DNA of 8,938 nucleotides from Opitutales bacterium (GTDB lineage: Bacteria; Verrucomicrobiota; Verrucomicrobiia; Opitutales; T3Sed10-336). Shown here in pieces: positions 1 to 5,907 of this stretch (within the stretch, counting starts at the first letter, position 1; each line of letters begins with the position of its first letter). The position numbers were made by a program, and so were the translations under genes. A model generated the notes under the pieces. That model was not told the origin of the DNA. It saw only the letters and a program-made list of their open reading frames with translations, and ran no database searches. Location of the stretch: the NCBI GenBank assembly GCA_007132315.1, contig SLOW01000231.1, positions 1 to 8,938 of the forward strand. The letters run 5' to 3'.

Positions 1-870
1 AGCATCAAAAATGTGCGCAGGGAACCCCGCGGACTTTACGTTACCTGGGCGGTCAACTGGTTGATCAAACCGTTCACCATGTTCGGAATCGCGGCCTTTT
101 TCTTCTACTTTGTCTTCAAGGCTTTGATTCCGCATGAGCTGGCCCGGGATTATCTCGCCGGCGCCGTCATTCTTGGCGCCGCGCCCTGTACGGCCATGGT
201 CTTCGTCTGGAGCCACCTGACGCGGGGAAGCCCCGCCTACACGGTCGTCCAGGTCGCGACCAATGACTTGATCATTCTTGTCGCTTTCGTGCCCATCGTG
301 GTTCTTCTCCTGGGAATTGGCGGGGTCAGTATCCCCTGGGACACGCTGTTGCTCTCGGTCATCCTCTTTGTGGTTATTCCTTTGGCCGGCGGAATCTGGA
401 CCCGGACCGCCGTGATCAAACGCAAGGGTGAAGCGTATTTCCACCAGCGGTTTCTCACCAAGTTCAACAACGTTACCATCGTCGGTCTCCTCCTGACCCT
501 CGTCCTCATCTTCTCATTCCAGGGGGACGTCATTCTGGGCAACCCGCTGCATATTCTGCTGATCGCGATTCCTCTGATCATTCAGACTTTTCTGATTTTT
601 TTCATCGCCTACTTCGTCAGCAACAAACTTCGGATCTGTCACGATGTCGCCGCGCCGGCGGGCATGATCGGAGCCTCGAACTTTTTCGAACTGGCGGTGG
701 CGGTAGCCATCACGATCTTCGGAGCCTCATCCCCTGTCGTCCTCGTCACGATCGTCGGCGTGTTGGTCGAAGTCCCGGTGATGCTGGCGCTGGTCAAGAT
801 CGCCAACCGAACGAAGCACTGGTTTCCTGAAAGACAAAACGAACAACCCGTGAAACCGCGGAACACGTAG
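1..870 (+). CDS. acr3: ACR3-family arsenite efflux permease, 5' end outside window
   Basis: This is an inner-membrane exporter that expels arsenite from the cytoplasm using the proton gradient. The reading frame is open from base 1. The four codons before the first in-window GTG (position 13) read S-I-K-N and fit the family, so the true start lies upstream and roughly 60 N-terminal residues are missing (family length is about 350). The protein is strongly hydrophobic with about eight membrane segments. Counting from the GTG, the ACR3 signature AAPCTAMVFVW lies at residues 56-66, with the transport cysteine at 59. The late motif GASNFFELA has the conserved glutamate at 227. The tail is short, charged and presumably cytoplasmic. 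The stop is TAG at 868. A universal stress protein follows after 16 bases on the same strand, which suggests co-transcription. The family call is secure; whether an ArsR regulator or arsenate reductase lies upstream cannot be seen. Confidence 0.93.
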   Translation, partial: SIKNVRREPRGLYVTWAVNWLIKPFTMFGIAAFFFYFVFKALIPHELARDYLAGAVILGAAPCTAMVFVWSHLTRGSPAYTVVQVATNDLIILVAFVPIVVLLLGIGGVSIPWDTLLLSVILFVVIPLAGGIWTRTAVIKRKGEAYFHQRFLTKFNNVTIVGLLLTLVLIFSFQGDVILGNPLHILLIAIPLIIQTFLIFFIAYFVSNKLRICHDVAAPAGMIGASNFFELAVAVAITIFGASSPVVLVTIVGVLVEVPVMLALVKIANRTKHWFPERQNEQPVKPRNT

Positions 871-886
871 AGAACGGAACGTCCCG

Positions 887-1762
887 ATGTTTAAACATTT
901 TATTGTAGCAACCGACCTTTCCCCCGCCTCATTCGCCGTGGTAAATTGCCTCGGTGCATTAAGAGCCTGCGGGGCGGAACAATGCCTGCTTTTGCAATCC
1001 CTTACTTATCGCGAGGCGGCTTCGACCGCCCTGTCCTACCATACGGAACCGATCGAAGGGATGCTGAAAGAGCAAAAAGAGTTCCTCGAAAAGGAGGGGT
1101 TTGCGGTGGAGGCCAGAATCGTCGTCGGCTCCCCAAAACAGGAAGTGACCCGAATCGCGAGCGAGGAGGACTACTCCCTGATCGTGGTTGGAGCACAGGG
1201 GCACTCACTTGTGGCCGAACGGCTGCTGGGGGGCGTTGCCTATGGCATCATCCACAACACGAAAAAGCCGGTCCTGGTGGTGCCGGTCGAAAACAAGCCG
1301 GGCGAAGAGGATGCCTGCGAGCCCGTCTCCCGCCGCGGCTTCAACGACCATGTCTTGTTCGCCACGGATTTCTCGGAGATAGCTGACAACGCGTTCACCT
1401 TTGTCGAGCAACTGGTTGCCAACGGGGCGAGAAAAGTGACGCTGGTCCACGTTCAGGACAAGGTGAAGTTGGAGAAACACCTCAAGGAGCGCCTCGAGGA
1501 GTTCAACAGGATCGATCACGGTCGGCTGGAGGAGCTAAAAGAAAGGCTGCTGAAAAAAGGCGGCCCTTATATCGAGATCGAAATCCGCTATGGGAAGCCG
1601 TTTGAAGAAATCACCCGTCTGGTCCGGGAACACAACGTGCAACTTGTCGTCATGGGGACTCAAGGACGCAGCTTTGCGGGTGAACTCTTCCTTGGCAGTG
1701 TCAGCCACAACGTGGCCCGTTCCTCCGTCGCTCCGGTGCTACTTATTCCAGCGGTTCGATAA
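887..1762 (+). CDS. tandem UspA-domain universal stress protein
   Basis: This is a cytoplasmic nucleotide-binding stress protein of 291 residues, built from two UspA domains (about residues 1-134 and 152-290). Each half starts with a beta strand ending in the conserved acidic residue (VATD, D10; FATD, D161). Each half ends with the ATP-binding loop G-2x-G-9x-G-S/T: GAQGHS at 102-107 followed by GG at 115-116, and GTQGRS at 257-262 followed by GS at 270-271. The second loop is the textbook form, while the first has G instead of S/T after the last glycine, so the C-terminal half may be the better nucleotide binder. The ATG at 887 places the expected F-K-H-F-I-V strand at the N-terminus; only a weak GGAA precedes it. 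The gene sits 16 bases after the ACR3 stop, so it is probably in the same operon and induced by the same stress. The stop is TAA at 1760. The specific role is unknown. Confidence 0.92.
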   Translation: MFKHFIVATDLSPASFAVVNCLGALRACGAEQCLLLQSLTYREAASTALSYHTEPIEGMLKEQKEFLEKEGFAVEARIVVGSPKQEVTRIASEEDYSLIVVGAQGHSLVAERLLGGVAYGIIHNTKKPVLVVPVENKPGEEDACEPVSRRGFNDHVLFATDFSEIADNAFTFVEQLVANGARKVTLVHVQDKVKLEKHLKERLEEFNRIDHGRLEELKERLLKKGGPYIEIEIRYGKPFEEITRLVREHNVQLVVMGTQGRSFAGELFLGSVSHNVARSSVAPVLLIPAVR

Positions 1763-1898
1763 GACCAGAGACTGCGGATTTCAGGCGTGGGCGCTCGGAA
1801 TCCTCCCGGGCGGTTTCGTTTCGATTCCGCCGGTCCATATCGAGGTCCAATACGTTTTCGCGACTCTGGAGCAACGACCGAAACCGTGCCGGGGCGCC

Positions 1899-2237
1899 CT
1901 ACAGCATTCCAAGGATTTCCAACCACAGATCCCGGAAGGCGCGTGTGGCGGGGGAGCGTGCAGGCGGGGGGGGTAATCGGATTGGCGGATTTTCCCGTCG
2001 AGATGGCGGCCGCCCTGAATCAGACGTTTGACGCCGTGAGCCTTGCTGGCGGGCACCCTGAGGTAGAACGATGCGGCGGCAGACCTCACCCAGGAGCCGC
2101 CAGTCGAAGGTCTCCAGGCAGCGAGCCGAAAGGTTTTCGGGTTTCCCGGCAACCACCTGGAAATCACGTCGCAGGTCCGCCAGCACACCAACGGCCAAGG
2201 ATTTCTCGGTCGACCAGCAGTGAGGCACGTCATTCAT
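1899..2237 (-). pseudogene. remnant of a CYTH/CHAD-type protein, N-terminal part only
   Basis: The minus-strand frame starts at ATG 2237, only 12 bases past the stop of the intact CYTH gene, and reads 112 residues to a TAG at 1899. Residues 8-50 (WSTEKSLAVGVL, then LRRDFQVVAGKP, then ETFDWRL) resemble the start of CYTH domains in CYTH-CHAD fusion proteins, which carry a D-T-F-D-W-R-L-Y element and act on or bind polyphosphate. The later stretches SDSGRPPSR and FRDLWLEILGML also fit that pattern. Between them the sequence is arginine- and proline-rich and poorly conserved, including an 8-G run at 1966-1973. Family members are usually about 500 residues, and no CHAD helical repeats are present. 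Downstream, to about 1800, the same frame reads LQSRENVLDL, which may be further decayed homology. It ends against the convergent stress-protein gene. I infer a truncated pseudogene; an unrelated small protein cannot be excluded. Confidence 0.45.
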
Positions 2238-2249
2238 AACCCAAGCGTT

Positions 2250-2750
2250 TCAGCGTCCGGTTCTCGGGGGATTATCGGCGATTTCGTCCTTCCATTCCGG
2301 ATACGGGCGGCGAGCCAAGTTGGCGTTGAAGAAGCGGGGGTCGCCGCTGACCTCCCGATCGACCCACGGAGGCGTCTCGACGTCGTCATCTTCCGAGTCG
2401 ATCTCGACCTCGGCGATGACCAGTCCGTCATTGGCGCCGGCGAATACGTCCACTTCCCAAAGGCGGCCGCCGTGGCGGTAGTGGCGGCGGACTTTTTCGA
2501 TTCGGCCCGCGGGCGCGAAGGAGGCCAGGAGTTCGCGGGCGTCTTCAACCGGGATCGGATATTCGAACTCGGCCCGTGTCAGGCCGGAGCCGCCCCCTTT
2601 GAGCGTGAGAAAGGCCCGATCGCCGGTGATGCGCACCCGTGCTTTGATACGGGCGTGGTCGAGATAGGCTTGCTCCACCGCAAAGCTGGTTTCGGGCGCG
2701 GGGAGCTTGGCGGGGTCCACCAAAAACTTGCGCTCAATCTCAACGCCCAT
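2250..2750 (-). CDS. CYTH-domain triphosphatase (TTM-like), 166 aa
   Basis: This is a small cytoplasmic metal-dependent phosphohydrolase of the CYTH / triphosphate tunnel metalloenzyme family, most often active on inorganic tripolyphosphate. The start is ATG at 2750, because it puts the diagnostic E-x-E-x-K motif at residues 4-8 (MGVEIERKFLVD), exactly as in single-domain bacterial members of about 155-170 residues. The frame is open further upstream, but that part is arginine-rich and unlike the family. The charged tunnel strands are all present: KARVR (36-40), FLTLKG (47-52), EFEYPI (61-66), KVRRHY (87-92), WEVDVF (98-103) and VIAEVEID (111-118). The C-terminal GDPRFFNANLA helix (136-147) is also typical. 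The stop is TGA at 2250. A broken CYTH/CHAD-like frame follows after 12 bases, so this may once have been a polyphosphate-related gene pair. The family call is firm; cyclase activity is not implied and the substrate is inferred. Confidence 0.9.
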   Translation of the reverse strand: MGVEIERKFLVDPAKLPAPETSFAVEQAYLDHARIKARVRITGDRAFLTLKGGGSGLTRAEFEYPIPVEDARELLASFAPAGRIEKVRRHYRHGGRLWEVDVFAGANDGLVIAEVEIDSEDDDVETPPWVDREVSGDPRFFNANLARRPYPEWKDEIADNPPRTGR

Positions 2751-2885
2751 GGGCCGGCTCACTTTCTGTGCGGACGTGATATTCCAGTGGAAATGCCATA
2801 CGGTAGAGATTGAAGGACGGCGCTGGCGATTCAACCTCTTTTGGCGATATTCGCGCACTGGTGCCGCTTGCGGGCGAGCGCTCTT

Positions 2886-3355
2886 CTCTCCTCTTCGACG
2901 GCGCGCTCGATGGAAGCGAATTGTCATCGGCCAGCACGATGTCGGCGGCTTCCTTGGTCGCCTCGATGCCTTTGGTGCCCATCGCCACGCCGATGTCGGC
3001 GTGCTTGAGAGCGGGAGCGGCGTTGACGCGGTCGCCGGTGATCATTTTCACACGGATGCCGGCTTCCCGGCATTTGGCGATGGCTTCAATGGCTTTCGGG
3101 CGCGGCGGGTCCACGATGCCCACGAGCCCGAGAAAGACCATCCCTTCGCCGAGATCTTTGGCGGCGAGGTCGGTTTTTCCGTCATCGGCCGGACGGACGG
3201 GCGGCGGCGAGAACGCGGAGCCCCTGGCCGCCTAGGGTGTCGATCCAGCCTTCCCAGGATTTACGGTCCATCGGCTCAATTTCGCCGGAAGCGCCGCGCT
3301 GTTGGGCACAGCGGTCAAGGAGGCGGTCGGGCGCCCCTTTCATCAAGATGCGGGT
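2886..3355 (-). pseudogene. P-type cation-transporting ATPase fragment with internal deletion and two frameshifts
   Basis: This is a decayed piece of a P2-type (PacL/PMA-like) cation pump. Reading on the minus strand, the first part is the nucleotide-binding domain: RILMKGAPDRLLDRC contains the KGAP ATP-binding motif, followed by LGGQGLRVLAAA. Near 3197 one extra base shifts the frame. In the next frame DGKTDLAAKDLGEGM leads into the P-domain FLGLVGIVDPPRPKAI and REAGIRVKMITGD. At about 3030 the sequence jumps directly from this first TGD to VNAAPALKHADIGVAMG, which normally follows the second TGDGVND motif about 80 residues later. D-G-V-N-D has also become D-R-V-N-A. A missing T near 2920 then shifts the frame again; the displaced text IERAVEE continues to about 2886. 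The DKTGT phosphorylation site and all membrane segments are absent, so this cannot pump ions. It begins fused to the amidohydrolase remnant. Confidence 0.85.
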
Positions 3356-3891
3356 GCCGGCGTAGAGGATCATATCTCTTACATGCCGGAGGACGAACTT
3401 CTTGAACTTGGATTCGAAATCCCCGAGGACCAGCCCGGAGATATCGGCGTACACGTTCTTGTTTTTGTAAACGGTCTCCATACAATCTAGGATCCATGGA
3501 TTGCCGACGTGGCAGATAACCAGTTTTAGACCCGGGTTATCCACCGCGACCACGTCGATATTGAGAGGATGGGCGTAACGGAGTTTTCCCCTGGGATTGT
3601 AGGTGTCGCCAGTGTGAAACATGACGGGAACATCAAATTCCATCGCAAATCATACAGTACCTGACAACGCTGGTCAGATGGATACAACGGCTCGTATCCA
3701 GAATATAACTTCAGACCGACGACACGACAATCCTTGAGGAAACCCGCCAGTTCCCGCAAATCGCGCTCGCGGTAATTCAGGCAGCTGATTCCAGCAACGA
3801 CGTGAAAGTTGTCGATATCCTCCGTCGCCTCCACGGCCGCCGCGGTTGACGGGCGGTACTCGTTGATCTTATGGGAAGTCAGGAACTTCGC
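3356..3891 (-). pseudogene. amidohydrolase (Amidohydro_2-like) fragment, both ends missing
   Basis: This is the middle of a TIM-barrel metal-dependent hydrolase related to the amidohydrolase-2 family. On the minus strand the recognisable text starts near 3891 (AKFLTSHKINEYRPST) and continues through FHVVAGISCLNYRERDLREL and VVGLKLYSGYEPLYP to VLYDL. One base, probably a G, is missing near 3650. The frame then resumes from ATG 3643 as MEFDVPVMFHTGDTYNPRG, LVICHVGNPW, VYADISGLVLGDFE and DMILYAGT at 3353. The histidines of FHTGD and CHVGNPW are still present. The N-terminal H-x-H metal site and the C-terminal aspartate region (normally straight after YAG) are not. At YAGT it passes in frame into P-type ATPase sequence. 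No reading frame gives a plausible start before 3891. It lies 118 bases downstream of the sulfatase stop, on the same strand. It is certainly non-functional as it stands. The family substrate cannot be named. Confidence 0.8.
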
Positions 3892-4009
3892 CCTGCCGCT
3901 CGTTCGGCCGAAACCTCACGCGGGCGATGCAGCAGTTCGCCGAGGCGGAGCTGACGTAGGCCCGGTCCCTTCGTTATCGGATTCGACTCGATGGGCCGAC
4001 CCTCGCACG

Positions 4010-5689
4010 TCAGCGATACTCGTCGATGACCTCCTCGCCGGGCCACTGCGGGATGCCGCCGAGGTACTCGACCACGTCCATGTCGTCGCCGATACCCAAT
4101 GCCCGCGGATCCTCTGCGTTGCGCAGCTTCTGCATCAACCGTTCCGCAAGCTGCTCACGTACCAGGGCGTAGTCCGGGTCGTCGGCAAGGTTGTCCACCT
4201 GGTACGGATCGGCGTGGACGTCGTAGATCTCCTCCGCCGGCCGCTTGCCAAATGCGAGGTCGTAAAGCGGGGCCACGACATCGTCCTCGCGATGAGCCCA
4301 AATGTAATACTTGGCCGGGCCGTTGTCGCAGTCGCCGAGCCAAGCGTCTTCCATGTGCGCTTGTTGCCAATGTGGTGTGCCGGCGGGCCAGCGGTCGGGT
4401 TTGAAGTTGCGGATGTAAAGGTAGTCGTCCGTGCGGATCGCCCGCATGGGATAGCCGCCGGCTTTCGGGGCCTCCTGGGCGGGCGTGTGACGTTCGCGGC
4501 CGACCACCACGTGATTGCGATCGGCCTCGATGCGCCCCGATGCATCGTTGCGCAGCAGGTCCAGCAGCGAGCGGCCCGTCATATGATTGGGCACGTCGAC
4601 GCCCCCGACCTCGAGGAACGTGGGGGCCAAGTCGGTCAGGTTCACGAAGTCGCTGACCTTGCGGCCGGGTGGGATCTGCCGCGGCCAGGCGATCACCAGC
4701 GGCATGCGCACGCCCAGATCGTAGAGATTCCCCTTACCGCGTGGGAAGGGCCAGCCGTTGTCGCTGCTGACCACGACGAGTGTGTTTTCCAATTCGCCGC
4801 GTTCTTCGAGCATCTGTAGCATTTCGCCGAGTTCCCGGTCGAACCGCTCAACCTCGGCATAGTAGTCGGCAATGTCCGCGCGCACAGCCGGGGCGTCAGG
4901 CATCACCGGCGGTACGTGCACATCATCCGGGTCGATGCCCTTGGTCCGCCGCAGGGCCGGGTCGTACGGCCGATGCGGATCGAAGCTGCCGAACCAGAAG
5001 CAGAACGGCTGTTCGCCCGACCAGGCCTCCAGGAACTGCTCGAAACCCTCGACGCCGCCGTCGGGAAAGTGCCCGTATGCAGGGCCGGCTGGGTTGTGAT
5101 CGCGGTCGCCGATATTACCCGGCCCCCAGCCCTTGACGGTTTTGCCGATGAAGTAGCCGGCCTCCTCGGCCAGCAAGTCGGGATAGACCGACACATTCTC
5201 GGGAAAACGGGACCAGAGGTTGGCCGCCTTGCCCAGACGCCAGAAATCCTGCCCCGTGAGCACCGAGCTGCGGGCCGGCGTGCAAGAGGGCGAGGAGATG
5301 TAGGCATGCTCAAACTGCACCCCCCGCTCCGCCAGACGGTCGATCGTCGGTGTGCGCACCATCGCGTCCCCGTACGCCCCTGCGTGCGGGAGGCTCCAAT
5401 CGTCGGCAAAGGCGAAGAGGATGTTGGGTCGCTCCGCCGCCGTCGCGTGGGCACTGGCGATGCCGGTCACGAGCAGCAAGCAGGCGACAAACCACCGGGA
5501 CAGATCGTTTGGGACGGGTCGGAAATTGATAATAAATCGCTTTTCAGGCGGTGCGGGCGCCCTCCCGCCGGGACCGACCTTGCGAGCCAGAGTGGTCTTT
5601 CCGCATTGCCGTGGCCCCAGGAGCGCACAAATCGGTGATCGCTCGATTCCCTGCAAAATTCGTCTCTCATAAATCGGTCGCTCTATCAT
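4010..5689 (-). CDS. secreted S1-family sulfatase, with an AAA-ATPase stub fused at its N-terminus
   Basis: This is a formylglycine-dependent sulfatase that would hydrolyse sulfate esters or N-sulfates, probably of glycans, in the periplasm or outside the cell. In the 559-residue frame, residues 60-84 form a signal peptide (NDLSRW, a hydrophobic FVACLLLVTGIASA core, then HATA before AERPN). The catalytic domain follows: metal-binding FADDW (D96, D97), the formylglycine site C136-T-P-A-R140 followed by SSVLTG, active-site lysines in IGKTVKG (183-186), DPHRPYD (D237, H239), and SSDNG (D310, N311) with K319. The C-terminal subdomain is complete and stops at TGA 4010. Residues 1-37 instead belong to an ATPase (separate entry), with a Gly/Pro/Arg-rich linker to about 52. 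The only ATG ahead of the signal peptide in this frame is the ATPase one at 5689. The original sulfatase start is therefore lost, or is a rare codon such as ATT near 5533. The enzyme domain looks intact; export and expression are doubtful. The S1 subfamily is not assigned. Confidence 0.88.
   Translation of the reverse strand: MIERPIYERRILQGIERSPICALLGPRQCGKTTLARKVGPGGRAPAPPEKRFIINFRPVPNDLSRWFVACLLLVTGIASAHATAAERPNILFAFADDWSLPHAGAYGDAMVRTPTIDRLAERGVQFEHAYISSPSCTPARSSVLTGQDFWRLGKAANLWSRFPENVSVYPDLLAEEAGYFIGKTVKGWGPGNIGDRDHNPAGPAYGHFPDGGVEGFEQFLEAWSGEQPFCFWFGSFDPHRPYDPALRRTKGIDPDDVHVPPVMPDAPAVRADIADYYAEVERFDRELGEMLQMLEERGELENTLVVVSSDNGWPFPRGKGNLYDLGVRMPLVIAWPRQIPPGRKVSDFVNLTDLAPTFLEVGGVDVPNHMTGRSLLDLLRNDASGRIEADRNHVVVGRERHTPAQEAPKAGGYPMRAIRTDDYLYIRNFKPDRWPAGTPHWQQAHMEDAWLGDCDNGPAKYYIWAHREDDVVAPLYDLAFGKRPAEEIYDVHADPYQVDNLADDPDYALVREQLAERLMQKLRNAEDPRALGIGDDMDVVEYLGGIPQWPGEEVIDEYR
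5579..5689 (-). pseudogene. N-terminal stub of an AAA/DUF4143-type ATPase
   Basis: The first 37 codons from ATG 5689 read MIERPIYERRILQGIERSP followed by ICALLGPRQCGKTTLARK. This is the standard opening of the AAA_14/DUF4143 ATPase family, with the P-loop GPRQCGKT at residues 25-32. Family members are normally about 380-430 residues with Walker B and a C-terminal DUF4143 domain. Here the homology stops directly after the P-loop helix and the frame passes into a G+C-rich linker and the sulfatase. The stub is 5' to the sulfatase on the same strand and supplies its only ATG. A GCAGGA touches the ATG but sits too close for a good ribosome binding site. I infer a deletion or recombination that removed the rest of the ATPase and the 5' end of the sulfatase gene. 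Confidence 0.75.
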
Positions 5690-5905
5690 TCCTGCAATTT
5701 CGGATCCAGTATCCGAATCTGCAAGGATAATTGCCGGATTTAATCGCAGAGGAGCTTCGCATCGTGATTAGTTGTGACTTTCATTGGGATGATTTGAGGC
5801 GGTAGTTGATGGTTCGCGTTTCGACGGCGGAAGAGCTTTTCCAGAACGACTTCACGATACTGGTCTTTCATGAGAACCAAATAACATAAACTACGGTTTT
5901 CATGA
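5690..5905. other. A+T-rich spacer between divergent remnants
   Basis: This is a spacer between the minus-strand ATPase/sulfatase frame and the plus-strand dehydrogenase remnant. By my count, G+C over 5761-5900 is about 43%, clearly lower than the genes on either side. Two tiny frames exist. Plus-strand 5809-5889 encodes 26 residues starting MVRVSTAEELF, preceded by a GAGGCGG that could bind ribosomes. Minus-strand 5740-5871 encodes 43 residues starting MKDQYREVVLEKLF. I recognise neither and neither has enough support to call as a gene. The spacer also holds a 7-bp hairpin and a repeat pair listed separately. It may contain the promoters for both flanking directions. Confidence 0.4.
5699..5717. 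repeat. 7-bp perfect inverted repeat upstream of the ATPase/sulfatase start
   Basis: TTCGGAT at 5699-5705 and ATCCGAA at 5711-5717 are perfect reverse complements with a 5-base loop (CCAGT). On the minus strand this lies 10 bases before ATG 5689, so in the transcript it would form a small hairpin just upstream of the start codon. It could be an operator half-site pair or a translational control hairpin, or simply chance. No T-run follows on either side, so it is not a normal intrinsic terminator. Confidence 0.4.
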
Positions 5906-5907
5906 GA
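5866..5907. repeat. paired 10-bp repeats TTTCATGAGA, 32 bp apart, also forming an inverted repeat
   Basis: TTTCATGAGA occurs at 5866-5875 and again at 5898-5907, exactly 32 bases apart. The core TCATGA is itself palindromic, so the two copies also read as an inverted pair: TCATGAGAACC (5868-5878) opposes GGTTTTCATGA (5895-5905) with one mismatch and a 16-base A+T-rich spacer. The spacing is about three helical turns, which suits a protein-binding site on one face of the DNA. The fold could also act as a bidirectional hairpin. The right copy lies exactly where aldehyde dehydrogenase homology begins, so it could instead mark a recombination end. Confidence 0.5.

Noticed and set aside
1796..1829. 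Inverted repeat CGGAATC / GATTCCG after the stress-protein stop as a terminator
   Set aside because: The stem is only 7 bp with a 20-base loop and no T-run on either strand; it is too weak to call between the convergent genes.
1787..2239. 150-residue plus-strand frame after the stress protein
   Set aside because: It is rich in G, R and P without any motif. The opposite strand has the more protein-like CYTH/CHAD text.
2220..3405. Two long overlapping plus-strand frames (197 and 232 residues)
   Set aside because: They are antisense to the CYTH enzyme and the ATPase remnant, whose minus-strand text shows clear family motifs.
3809..4819. 336-residue plus-strand open frame
   Set aside because: It lies opposite the sulfatase and amidohydrolase sequences, has no recognisable domain, and its composition is that of an antisense frame in G+C-rich coding DNA.
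5545..5580. G+C-rich linker with GGGCGCCC palindrome as a recombination site
   Set aside because: Short palindromes are expected in such composition, and no integrase, repeat partner or known core site is visible.
5740..5871. 43-codon minus-strand frame starting MKDQYREVVLEKLF
   Set aside because: It reads like plausible protein but has no ribosome binding site, no recognised family and no conserved neighbour.
5809..5889. 26-codon plus-strand mini-gene preceded by GAGGCGG
   Set aside because: It is too short, has no recognisable similarity, and its 3' end overlaps the repeat pair. There is not enough to support a gene.
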